Positions 1 to 6,915 of a DNA stretch of 17,563 nucleotides are shown one piece after another (positions within the stretch are counted from its first letter, which is position 1; the number at the start of each line of letters is the position of its first letter). The translations under genes were made by a program, and so were the position numbers. The notes beneath the pieces were generated by a model that made no database searches, had not been told where the DNA came from, and saw nothing but the letters and a program-made list of their open reading frames with translations. The DNA is from an uncultured Alistipes sp. GTDB lineage: Bacteria; Bacteroidota; Bacteroidia; Bacteroidales; Rikenellaceae. Location of the stretch: contig USCH01000034.1 of the NCBI GenBank assembly GCA_900553175.1, forward strand, positions 1-17,563, written 5' to 3'.

Positions 1-75
1 GCGCATCGCGCCGAAGACGAAATTCGTCCCTCCGGCGTCCAGAGTCACTACCGTGCGGTTGTCGTGCGTGTACAT
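1..75 (-). CDS. ROK-family sugar kinase, N-terminal fragment (cut by window edge)
   Basis: Only the first 25 codons are present; the gene runs off the left edge. The translation contains LDAGGTNFVFGAM, the N-terminal phosphate-binding DxGGT signature of ROK (repressor/ORF/kinase) sugar kinases, starting at about residue 12. The ATG at 75-73 lies only 2 bp after the GH130 stop codon, so the two are almost certainly co-transcribed and translationally coupled. ROK kinases phosphorylate hexoses such as glucose, fructose, mannose, GlcNAc or ManNAc in the cytoplasm. Next to a GH130 phosphorylase that may release GlcNAc, a GlcNAc or mannose kinase role is a reasonable inference, but the fragment is too short to show substrate specificity or the zinc-binding motif. 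A ROK repressor is less likely because no N-terminal DNA-binding region precedes the DxGGT motif. Confidence 0.8.
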   Translation of the reverse strand, partial: MYTHDNRTVVTLDAGGTNFVFGAMR

Positions 76-77
76 GG

Positions 78-1085
78 CTACAAGATACTGCTTTTTTTCG
101 TAAATTCGATAATCTCGGGAATATAACCGAAAGCGAGCCCCGTCACGGTGTCGGCGCATCCGTAATAGACGGCGAGGCGCCCGGTGGCGGGATCGTGCAG
201 CGCCGCGCACGGGAACGTCACGTTCGGAACGTCGCCCATGCATTCGTAGGTCTCGCGCGGCGAAATGAGGTACTCCCCGCTGCGGGCGATCACCTTCCAG
301 GGTTCATCCAGATCGAGCAGAGCCGACCCGAAAGCGTAGACATACCCGTTGCACGAGCGCAGCACGCCGTGGTAGAGCAGCAGCCATCCCTCGCTCGTCT
401 CGATGGGCACGGGACCCGCACCGATCTTCATGCACTGCCAGGCGCTCTTCTCGAACTCGGCGGGCGCCATGACGTGCCGGTGGCGGCCCCAGAACACCAA
501 ATCGGGGCTCTCGGAGTAGAAAATATCGCCGAACGGCGTGTGCCCCGTATCGCTCGGACGCGAAAGCATCGCATAGCGGCCGCCGATCTTGCGCGGGAAC
601 AGGACCCCGTTGCGGTTGTAGGGCAGGAAAGCGTTTTCGAGCTGGTGGAACGTCTCGAAATCGTCGGTCCACGCCACGCCGATCGTCGGTCCGTGATAGC
701 CGTTGCACCACGTGACATAGTATTTGTCGCCGATCCGCGCCACCCGGGGGTCGTAGCCGTAGACCCATGCGCCCACCTCGGCGTCGGCATCCGTCAGCCG
801 GATGTCCTCCTCCTCGATGTCCCACCCGATGCCGTCGACCGAGAATCCGACGTGCAGCCGCATGCGGCGGTTACGATCGTCGCAGCGGAAGACGCCGGCG
901 TAGTTGTACCGGCCCTTTCTGAACGGCACGACGGCCGAATTGAAGATCGAGTTCGACGTCGACAGCGCATCGCGCCCGATGATCGGATTCTGGGAATAGC
1001 GCCACATCGCGCGCGTGCAGCCCGCAGGACGATCCTCCCACGGCATGTCCGGAAGCGCCGGACCCGCAATTTTCAGATTGTTCAT
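78..1085 (-). CDS. GH130 beta-mannoside phosphorylase (probable Man-beta-1,4-GlcNAc phosphorylase)
   Basis: The 335-residue protein has no signal peptide, so it should be cytoplasmic. It shows the five-bladed propeller hallmarks of GH130: NPIIGRDAL near residue 33, YGYDPRVARIGDKYYVTW near 110-126 with the presumed proton-donor Asp at 112, the phosphate-site stretch KIGAGPVPIETSEGWLLLYHG near 220-240, and GDVPNVTFPC near 284-293. The length suits the mannosyl-GlcNAc/mannooligosaccharide subgroup (about 330 aa) better than the longer mannosyl-glucose phosphorylases. The family splits beta-mannosides with phosphate into mannose-1-phosphate and the acceptor sugar. I chose the ATG at 1085, 4 bp after the permease stop; ATGs at 1112 and 1109 would overlap the permease and arise from a 24-bp duplication. 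It lies between an MFS permease and a ROK kinase, forming a cytoplasmic import and phosphorolysis module. The family call is firm; the acceptor sugar (GlcNAc, Glc or Man) is inferred from the endo-GlcNAcase upstream. Confidence 0.9.
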   Translation of the reverse strand: MNNLKIAGPALPDMPWEDRPAGCTRAMWRYSQNPIIGRDALSTSNSIFNSAVVPFRKGRYNYAGVFRCDDRNRRMRLHVGFSVDGIGWDIEEEDIRLTDADAEVGAWVYGYDPRVARIGDKYYVTWCNGYHGPTIGVAWTDDFETFHQLENAFLPYNRNGVLFPRKIGGRYAMLSRPSDTGHTPFGDIFYSESPDLVFWGRHRHVMAPAEFEKSAWQCMKIGAGPVPIETSEGWLLLYHGVLRSCNGYVYAFGSALLDLDEPWKVIARSGEYLISPRETYECMGDVPNVTFPCAALHDPATGRLAVYYGCADTVTGLAFGYIPEIIEFTKKSSIL

Positions 1086-1110
1086 CGTCTTATTTTTCAG
1101 ATTGTTCATC
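1070..1110. repeat. 24-bp-period tandem duplication over the permease stop / GH130 start
   Basis: The 17-bp string ttttcagattgttcatc occurs at 1070-1086 and again at 1094-1110, with a period of 24 bp (eight codons). In the GH130 frame it gives MNNLKNKT followed by MNNLKIAG. In the permease frame the upstream copy encodes the last residues (DEQSEK) before the TAA at 1092-1090. The duplication therefore creates two consecutive in-frame GH130 start regions, one inside the permease gene and one just after its stop. Confidence 0.9.
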
Positions 1111-2397
1111 ATACGTAAAGGGCACGAAGCGCGTCATGACGAAGACCGGAACCGTCGCCGCCATCACGGCCAGGAAGAAGAACCGGTATCCCAGCCAGTC
1201 GCTCAGGAATCCCGACGCCATGCCCGTCACCATGACCGAGAGGTTCATGATGCCCGACGCGAAGGCATAGTGCGCCATGCGGTAAGGCCCCGGCGCCACC
1301 TGCTGCATCATGTAGAGCGTCAGACCGACGAAGCCGAATCCGTAGCCGAAATATTCGATCAGGATTCCGCCCCCCACCAGCCACATCGACTGCGGCTGGA
1401 ACCACGCCAGCAGCGCATAGACCGCAAACGGGAGGTTGAAGACGCACACCAGCGAGAGGAGCGTGCGCCGCAGCCCCCGGCCGGCGATGTAGTAGCCCGC
1501 CAGAAGCGATCCCAGGAGGAACGCCCCGGCGCCGAACGTGCCGTAGTAGAGGCCTATCTGCTGGTTCGAAAGCCCCAGACCGCCCTCGGCGAGCGGCGTC
1601 TTCAGGAACAGCGGCACGATCTTCATCACGAAACCCTCGCCCAGACGGTAGAGGATGATGAAAGCGATCGAGGTCCAGATGTGCGGCTTGCGGAAAAAGT
1701 CCGCGACCACGGCCCGCAGTCCGGCGATCCCCTCGCTGAGCGAATGGCCCTCCGCAGCGGCCGCACCGCCCTGCGGAAGCACCTTCAGGTGCCACAGCCC
1801 GGCAGCGACCAGCAGGACGCAGAGGATCGCGAGAATGACGGTCCACGACATGCCGAAAGCCTCCGTCTCGCCGGCCGTGCGGCCCGCGAAACCCTTGCAG
1901 AGCCATCCGGCCAGCCACACCAGACCGCCCGTGGCGACCAGCTTGGCGAGGTTGTAGAACGCCCCCTGCCAGCCGATGTACCTGGCCTGCTGTTCGGCGG
2001 TGAGCTCCGACATGTAGACGCCGTCGGCCGCGATGTCGTGCGTCGCGCCGCTGAACGCCACCACGGCGAACAGAGCGATGGTCACGGCGAAGAACGACGG
2101 CAGCTGGAGCGCCAGCGCCGCCAGCCCGAACAGCACGCCGCTCAGGAGCTGCGTCGCGACTACGAAAAATTTCTTGGTGCGGTAGAGCTCCAGAAAGGGG
2201 CTCCAGAGGAATTTGATCGTCCACGGCCACATGATGAGCGAGGTCCAGAAGGCGATCTGCGCGTCGCTCACGCCCATATCCTTGTAGAGAATCGCGGCCA
2301 CCATGTTCAGCACCACGAACGGAAGTCCCATCGCGAAATAGAGCGACGGCACCCAGCGCAGGGGCGAAGCGGAGGTTTTCTTCATCTTGTTATCCAT
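1090..2397 (-). CDS. AmpG-like MFS permease, probable oligosaccharide importer
   Basis: A 435-residue integral membrane protein with about twelve hydrophobic spans and a charged central loop near residues 205-235 separating two six-helix halves. This is the major facilitator fold. The stretch SGATHDIAADGVYMSEL near residues 115-131 resembles the AmpG/muropeptide permease branch. Members of this branch occur in Bacteroidetes glycan loci beside GH130 genes and are thought to carry GlcNAc-containing or mannosyl disaccharides across the inner membrane; no substrate is visible from the sequence itself. The ATG at 2397 gives MDNKMKK; an ATG at 2385 (MKKTSAS) is equally usable. The stop at 1092-1090 lies 4 bp from the preferred GH130 start, so the two are coupled. 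In context it most likely delivers Man-GlcNAc or short mannosides to the GH130 enzyme. Confidence 0.85.
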   Translation of the reverse strand: MDNKMKKTSASPLRWVPSLYFAMGLPFVVLNMVAAILYKDMGVSDAQIAFWTSLIMWPWTIKFLWSPFLELYRTKKFFVVATQLLSGVLFGLAALALQLPSFFAVTIALFAVVAFSGATHDIAADGVYMSELTAEQQARYIGWQGAFYNLAKLVATGGLVWLAGWLCKGFAGRTAGETEAFGMSWTVILAILCVLLVAAGLWHLKVLPQGGAAAAEGHSLSEGIAGLRAVVADFFRKPHIWTSIAFIILYRLGEGFVMKIVPLFLKTPLAEGGLGLSNQQIGLYYGTFGAGAFLLGSLLAGYYIAGRGLRRTLLSLVCVFNLPFAVYALLAWFQPQSMWLVGGGILIEYFGYGFGFVGLTLYMMQQVAPGPYRMAHYAFASGIMNLSVMVTGMASGFLSDWLGYRFFFLAVMAATVPVFVMTRFVPFTYDEQSEK

Positions 2398-2424
2398 TCG
2401 GATTCGGTTTTAGCGGACGCCGCA

Positions 2425-2444
2425 CCTCCGGCCGAAGCCGGGGG
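2425..2444 (-). other. Intercistronic UUCG hairpin downstream of the CotH gene
   Basis: Read on the minus strand, the arm CCCCCGGC (2444-2437) pairs with GCCGGAGG (2432-2425) around a UUCG tetraloop, with one C/A mismatch. It begins 9 nt after the cotH-like stop codon and lies within the 56-bp gap before the permease. No uridine tract follows, so a canonical intrinsic terminator is not supported. It may be a stabilising or processing element, or a weak attenuator. Confidence 0.6.
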
Positions 2445-2453
2445 CCGCATCCG

Positions 2454-4709
2454 TCATTGAAACAATCGGTCCAGCAGTGCCGCCCGTTCGTCGGTCAGCC
2501 GGGCCATGCGCTCGATCTCCAGCTGGTAGGTCCGCGCCGGCATGTTGGCTTCGCCGCTGTACTGGTAGTAGAAGGGCCATACCGTGAAATTCGCCTCGAT
2601 GGACTTCGCCATGGCGGCGGGCATCTGCCGGAGCTGCTCTTTGGTCAGGGCGATCAGCTCGTCCTTGCGGGCCGCCCAGCGCCGGGCGACGAACGCGCGG
2701 AACGTCTCGTCGCTCCAGAAGCGCCAGAACCAGTCGTTCTCGACGTAGGAGGGCATCCAGAATCCGGCGTAGATCATCAGGCTCGACAGCGGCTGGTATT
2801 GCGAATGGGGCACGCGCTTGTCGTTGTTCCAACCCTTATCGCAGTCCCAGATCGGGCCGAAGAAGAACTTGTCGACATCGCGGCGCTTGTAGAGGTAGGT
2901 GCTCGTGTAGCCGTCGAGGTCGCCCGCCAGCTCCTTGATGATGATGAAGTCGGCCAGCGTCTTCTCGTCGAACCACTTGCGCCATCCGTTCTGCGGGTCC
3001 TTGTAGTTCGAGCCGTAGAGCGCCTGCTCGGCCTTGCCGATGAAGTCCGAGATGTAGGCGTACTGCTCGGGCTTGCACTCGTCGTCCTTGGGATACTTGT
3101 AGGTCATCTTGACGTTTTTCACGGCCGAGTAGAAGTTGCCCTCGTGGATGTCGGTCTCGACGATATAGCCGCCGCCGATGTCGTCCGACGAGGATTTGTC
3201 GTCGAGCTTCTCCACGGCGATGCGGCCTCCGTCGCGCTCCATCTGGTCGCTCATCTGGTAGACGCCCAGATACTCGCCGTCGAGGTGCACGGTGCGGCCC
3301 GTGTCGCTGTAATAGTAGTCGCCCGTGTAGTAGACGTTGACGAATTTCGACGAAGCGGTGAAGAGCACGGCGGCAGGATCGTGCCAGCCCTCGGCCTCAT
3401 TGAAGAGCAGCCGCGAATATTCGAACGCGATGTGCGTGCGGATCAGCGACTTGTCCATATCCTGCGCCAGCAGCACCCAGCTCTTGGCCTTGGTGTGGTT
3501 CAGACCGATCGGGCTGAACTTCTCGGGAAACTTCATGCGGAACGGCTTCTTCGGGAGGCCCCACGTCGAGTTGCCGCGTCCGCGCATCTCGATCGTCTTG
3601 CCGTTTTCGGCCGTGTTCCACCACCCCTCGCCGGTCGAACCGGGGGTCTTGTCGTAGAGCTCGATCTTCGTGTCGACGTAGCGCTCCTTGCCGTTGATGA
3701 TCGACGCGGGCTGCATGTGCAGCACGGCCAGCTCGCGGCCGATCTGCGGGCAGTTGAGCGACACGGTGTAGGTTTTGCGGTCGCCGTTCTCGGCTTCGAT
3801 CTCCAGCGTCACGTCGTCGGCGAACGAAACGGGCGTCCGGCCCGGAACGACCTCCACGCCGTCGACGAGCGCCCGGGCGCCGTCGAATTCGAACGAGGGG
3901 ATCATCATTTCGGGATCGGCCCCCTCGATCCACCTGAGGTACATGGCCGACAGCTTCGACCCCTCGGTCTCGAACGCGATGTCCCTGACGAGCGCGGGGT
4001 TCAGCGCCCGGTCGATCGAGAACGAGAGCAGCTCGCAGGCGTCGTCGAGGCGCTTGAGCTGCGTGAGGACGATTTCAACGGGCTCGCACTCCGAAGCGGA
4101 GACCGTGACGGTCGCCGTGCGCACGTCGCCCTCATTGGCGGCGACGGCGAAGACGAGGTTCTCCTTGTCGAGCGCGGGTTTGTAGGAGACTTCGCACCAC
4201 TTTTCGCTGCAAGCCACCTGCACGCCGCTGCGGTTGGTCGTGACCGTAGCCGTCAGGGTCGTGCCCTCGACGGGGATTTCCGCGAATTCGGCGGGCGTCA
4301 CCGTCAGGAACGGACCGGGCTCGCGGGCCTGTTGTCCGATCGCGATTTCGACGGGTTCGCACCCCTCGGCGCTCACCGTGACGGTCGCCGTGCGGCGCTC
4401 CTCGTCGGGATTGGGCAGCACGGTCAGCTCCAGATTATCGGCAGCGGCATCCGGCAGCAACTCCGCCTCGCACCACTCGGCCGAACTCTTCAGCGACACG
4501 GTGCGATTGGACGACACGGTCGCCCGAAGCACGTCGCCGTCGGCACCCACCTCGTCGAACGACGCAGGCTTGACGGTCAGGAAAGGTTCGTCTATGACGG
4601 GGTCGACGGCGGGATCGACGATCTGTTGGTCGTCGTCGGAGCAGGCTCCGACAAGCGCGCCCGCCAACAGGGCGCACCCGAACAGCAGGTATCGGAAAGA
4701 GAGTTTCAT
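2454..4709 (-). CDS. Surface lipoprotein with two BACON domains and a CotH-kinase domain
   Basis: The 751-residue protein starts at the ATG at 4709, which gives a clean lipoprotein signal ending in LVGAC (Cys23) followed by SDDD, a pattern linked to surface export in Bacteroidetes. The open frame extends further upstream to 4817, but that would bury the signal peptide. In order: BACON 1 (about 43-126), BACON 2 (about 134-216), a beta-sandwich linker (about 226-318), and a CotH domain (about 340-690). CotH hallmarks are RGRGNSTWGLPKKPFRMKF (376-394), WVLLAQDMDKSLIRTHIAFE (411-430), DLDGYTSTYLYK (597-608) and GPIWDCDKGW (618-627), with an intact D-x-D at 622/624. CotH proteins are atypical kinases known from spore coats, where they phosphorylate coat proteins. 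The role in glycan loci is not established. It sits between a BACON-LamG lipoprotein and the permease, with hairpins on both sides. Kinase activity is inferred from conserved motifs only; a binding-only role is possible. Confidence 0.88.
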   Translation of the reverse strand: MKLSFRYLLFGCALLAGALVGACSDDDQQIVDPAVDPVIDEPFLTVKPASFDEVGADGDVLRATVSSNRTVSLKSSAEWCEAELLPDAAADNLELTVLPNPDEERRTATVTVSAEGCEPVEIAIGQQAREPGPFLTVTPAEFAEIPVEGTTLTATVTTNRSGVQVACSEKWCEVSYKPALDKENLVFAVAANEGDVRTATVTVSASECEPVEIVLTQLKRLDDACELLSFSIDRALNPALVRDIAFETEGSKLSAMYLRWIEGADPEMMIPSFEFDGARALVDGVEVVPGRTPVSFADDVTLEIEAENGDRKTYTVSLNCPQIGRELAVLHMQPASIINGKERYVDTKIELYDKTPGSTGEGWWNTAENGKTIEMRGRGNSTWGLPKKPFRMKFPEKFSPIGLNHTKAKSWVLLAQDMDKSLIRTHIAFEYSRLLFNEAEGWHDPAAVLFTASSKFVNVYYTGDYYYSDTGRTVHLDGEYLGVYQMSDQMERDGGRIAVEKLDDKSSSDDIGGGYIVETDIHEGNFYSAVKNVKMTYKYPKDDECKPEQYAYISDFIGKAEQALYGSNYKDPQNGWRKWFDEKTLADFIIIKELAGDLDGYTSTYLYKRRDVDKFFFGPIWDCDKGWNNDKRVPHSQYQPLSSLMIYAGFWMPSYVENDWFWRFWSDETFRAFVARRWAARKDELIALTKEQLRQMPAAMAKSIEANFTVWPFYYQYSGEANMPARTYQLEIERMARLTDERAALLDRLFQ
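4061..4582 (-). repeat. Two tandem BACON modules inside the CotH lipoprotein
   Basis: Residues about 43-126 and 134-216 of the CotH lipoprotein align with a shift of about 91 residues. Shared landmarks are FLTVxPAxF, EWCE/KWCE, NLELTV/NLVFAV, RTATVTVSA and CEPVEI, with the RTATVTV segment also similar at the DNA level. This is an intragenic duplication of a carbohydrate-associated module. The cysteines at 80/117 and 172/208 occupy equivalent positions in the two copies. Confidence 0.8.
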
Positions 4710-4781
4710 GGAATTTCGGTTCTTGTTTCGGTTTGTAAGTTTCCGGGGAGCGCCGTTCGCACGGGCCGCTCCGATTCGAAA

Positions 4782-4807
4782 GCGGCCGGGCCCGAAGGCC
4801 CGGCCGC
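4782..4807 (-). other. Perfect 11-bp UUCG hairpin between the BACON-LamG and CotH genes
   Basis: On the minus strand GCGGCCGGGCC (4807-4797) pairs without mismatch with GGCCCGGCCGC (4792-4782) around a UUCG loop at 4796-4793. It starts about 30 nt after the BACON-LamG stop and lies about 70 nt before the CotH start. Only three thymines follow the stem, so termination would be weak at best. It is the strongest of four such structures in this operon. Confidence 0.75.
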
Positions 4808-4837
4808 AGACGTTCATCGTTTATTCGGGGATTCCGA

Positions 4838-6799
4838 TCAGGGCAGACTTGCCTCCACCCAGTTCATGCCCGAGTCGCCGACCTGGTTGTTACCCGAAGA
4901 ACGGACGTTGATCTCACCCATCATGTTGTTGCCCGACGTCGAGGAGTCCTTCACGAAGAAATCCTTGCCCGGCTCGCCGGGACCGTTGAGTTTCCAGTAG
5001 CCGACCAGACCTTCCGATGCGGGATCGACCTGATAGAAGTGGTTCTCGGCCTGGATCTCCTCCTCCTCGAGCGCACGGTTCCAGACGCGGACCTCGGACA
5101 TGTAGCCCGGGAACCAGCGGTCGGCATTGTAGGCGTAACCGATCCAGAATGCGCGGCTATAGTCGGATTCGTAGCCGCCGTAGGCCACATTGAGGCTCGG
5201 CAGGAAGCTGTAATACGAATAATCCGTATACTTGAACTCGCCGTCGATGTAGAAGTAGAGGTCGCCTCCGTTCCAGGTCACGGCAATGTGATACCAGCGG
5301 TCGAGTTCGGAGAGCGTCAGCGCAGCATCCGTGTAGTTGCCGCGGCTGGTGGCCAGCTGAATCTGGTTCCAGGGCACGCCCACGTCGCCCAGACGGAGCA
5401 GGAACTTGCCCTCGATACCCATAATGGTCGACAGCGTGCCATCCTTGCGGGCCTCCTGGATGTTGACCAGCGCCTCGAGAGTACCGGCCTTCATCTGGTT
5501 GAGCGGCGCAGCATTGGTTATGTAGGGGAAGTAGCAGCGGGCATAGCGCATGTCGGCCACGCACTCGATCAGACCCTTGGGCTTCTGCAAGATCGTCAGC
5601 GAAACGGTCACGGGATCGGCATTCTCGGGGCCGTTCTTCTCGGTGAGCGTCACCGTGCACGAACGTGCGGGGTTCTCGCCCAGCTCGGTCACCGTGAAGG
5701 TCATGTTGCCCTCGGCATAGTTGTCGTAGGTGAGCCAGCCGTTGCCCTCCTCGCCGAGCGTCACGTCGAATTCGACGTTGGCCGTCACGGGAACGGCGAT
5801 CGACTGAGCCTCGACGGTGGCGAAATAGGCCACCTTCTCGAGTTCGATCTTCGACTCGGGGAGCTGAACGACCTTGAACGTATCCGCACCGGTCTTGGCG
5901 CCCTTGATCGTCACGGTAGCCTCGCGGGCCGTCTCGCCGTCGTTCTGCGCCATGGCGAAGTAAGCCGTCACGTCCTTCTCCGAACCGCCGTCGGTCGGGC
6001 GGGAGATCGAGTAGGTCAGCCAGCCCTCCTCCTCCGAAACGATCTCGGCCGTCAGGTCGCGGTAGCTGGCATCCGTGGTCAGCGTCACGGCCAGACGCTT
6101 CTCCTCCTTATAGGAGAGACGCATCTCCTTGTTCGAGGTGATCTCGAGCAGCTCTTCGGGCTGCGCCTTCACCACGATCTGGAAAGCCACCTGCTTGTCG
6201 CCCATCTTGAAGAGGTAGTCGGCGGTCTTGTCCTCGTAGGTGTCGTTGGGGTCGACGTCGAACGTCACCTCGGCACCGTCCTCACCGCTCGTTGCGGAGG
6301 GGTGAACGTAGCTGTACGAGCCTTCGAGCGACCATGCGGCCGAGCTGGTGACCAGCACCTTCACCTGTCCGCCTTCGCAGGGCAGCAGGTTCGACTCCTC
6401 GGGATAGGTGAGCTCCAGCAGAGCCTCGGCCTCCGGAGCCTTTTTCTTGAGCGTGATGGCGAACATCGCATCTTTCTTGCCGCATGCGAACGTGTAGACA
6501 AAGGTGCGGTCCTCCTCCTGGTCGTTGGCCTTGACCGTGAAATTCACGACATCGCCGTCCTCGCCCTCCAGCGCCGAAGGGGTTACGAAATCGTTGTCCT
6601 CGCCCGTGAGCGTCCATTTGCCCGAGCTGGTGACCATCGCCGACACCGTGCCGCCCTTGCTGCTGACGGTGGCTGCCGTCGGAGCGACCTCAATGGCGTC
6701 TTCCACAGGCTGCGGCGTCACCTCGTCCTCGCTGTCGTTGCAGGCCGTGCCCAGCACGAGAGCGGAAGCAGCGAAAAGAAGTAATTTGGAAATTTTCAT
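4838..6799 (-). CDS. Surface lipoprotein: four BACON-like domains plus C-terminal LamG domain
   Basis: A 653-residue lipoprotein with the signal MKISKLLLFAASALVLGTAC (Cys20), followed by an acidic NDSEDE stretch consistent with surface export. Four BACON-like beta-sandwich repeats occupy about 35-118, 127-212, 216-314 and 318-406. A LamG/concanavalin-like domain fills about 412-653, with GTLEALV, STIMGIE, LLRLGDVGVPWNQ, WYHIAVTWNGGDLYFYIDG and MSEVRVWNRAL. The LamG half is clearly paralogous to that of the protein at 9022-10311. I see no catalytic motif; the likely role is surface binding of glycan or glycoprotein, with the BACON chain as a spacer that lifts the binding domain off the membrane. 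It follows the GH18 endoglycosidase by 116 bp and precedes the CotH gene by 128 bp. The glycan-binding role is inferred; adhesion to host protein is an alternative. Confidence 0.85.
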   Translation of the reverse strand: MKISKLLLFAASALVLGTACNDSEDEVTPQPVEDAIEVAPTAATVSSKGGTVSAMVTSSGKWTLTGEDNDFVTPSALEGEDGDVVNFTVKANDQEEDRTFVYTFACGKKDAMFAITLKKKAPEAEALLELTYPEESNLLPCEGGQVKVLVTSSAAWSLEGSYSYVHPSATSGEDGAEVTFDVDPNDTYEDKTADYLFKMGDKQVAFQIVVKAQPEELLEITSNKEMRLSYKEEKRLAVTLTTDASYRDLTAEIVSEEEGWLTYSISRPTDGGSEKDVTAYFAMAQNDGETAREATVTIKGAKTGADTFKVVQLPESKIELEKVAYFATVEAQSIAVPVTANVEFDVTLGEEGNGWLTYDNYAEGNMTFTVTELGENPARSCTVTLTEKNGPENADPVTVSLTILQKPKGLIECVADMRYARCYFPYITNAAPLNQMKAGTLEALVNIQEARKDGTLSTIMGIEGKFLLRLGDVGVPWNQIQLATSRGNYTDAALTLSELDRWYHIAVTWNGGDLYFYIDGEFKYTDYSYYSFLPSLNVAYGGYESDYSRAFWIGYAYNADRWFPGYMSEVRVWNRALEEEEIQAENHFYQVDPASEGLVGYWKLNGPGEPGKDFFVKDSSTSGNNMMGEINVRSSGNNQVGDSGMNWVEASLP

Positions 6800-6873
6800 A
6801 TGTTCTGAATGGTTTGAATCGGTTTGTTTACGACCGGACCGGGCCGATCGCTGTCATTTCCGCGCGGCCGCCG

Positions 6874-6897
6874 GCACCCCGGCCGGAGCCGGGATGC
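6874..6897 (-). other. Intercistronic UCCG hairpin downstream of the GH18 gene
   Basis: On the minus strand GCATCCCGGC (6897-6888) pairs with GCCGGGGTGC (6883-6874) around UCCG, a UNCG-type tetraloop. The stem has 10 bp including one G-U pair. It begins 18 nt after the GH18 stop. There is no uridine tract after it, so I describe it as an intercistronic stem-loop rather than a terminator. Confidence 0.65.
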
Positions 6898-6915
6898 ACG
6901 ACCGCATCGGAGAAA

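Noticed and set aside
1015..2460. A 481-codon open frame on the plus strand
   Set aside because: Antisense to the MFS permease and very rich in Arg/His/Glu, typical of the reverse of a hydrophobic membrane protein.
2425..4807. The strong hairpins at 2425-2444 and 4782-4807 as intrinsic terminators
   Set aside because: Neither is followed by a uridine tract, and genes with matching function continue on the same strand after each.
4710..4817. N-terminal extension of the CotH lipoprotein to the ATG at 4817
   Set aside because: It would place 36 Arg-rich residues ahead of an evident lipoprotein signal and would be read through the UUCG hairpin.
2457..5000. An 847-codon open frame on the plus strand
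   Set aside because: It lies antisense to the CotH lipoprotein and the end of the BACON-LamG gene, has low-complexity His/Arg/Val/Leu-rich content, shows no known domain, and is what G/C-ending codons produce on the opposite strand.
5039..6784. A 581-codon open frame on the plus strand
   Set aside because: Antisense shadow of the BACON-LamG gene; no domain seen.
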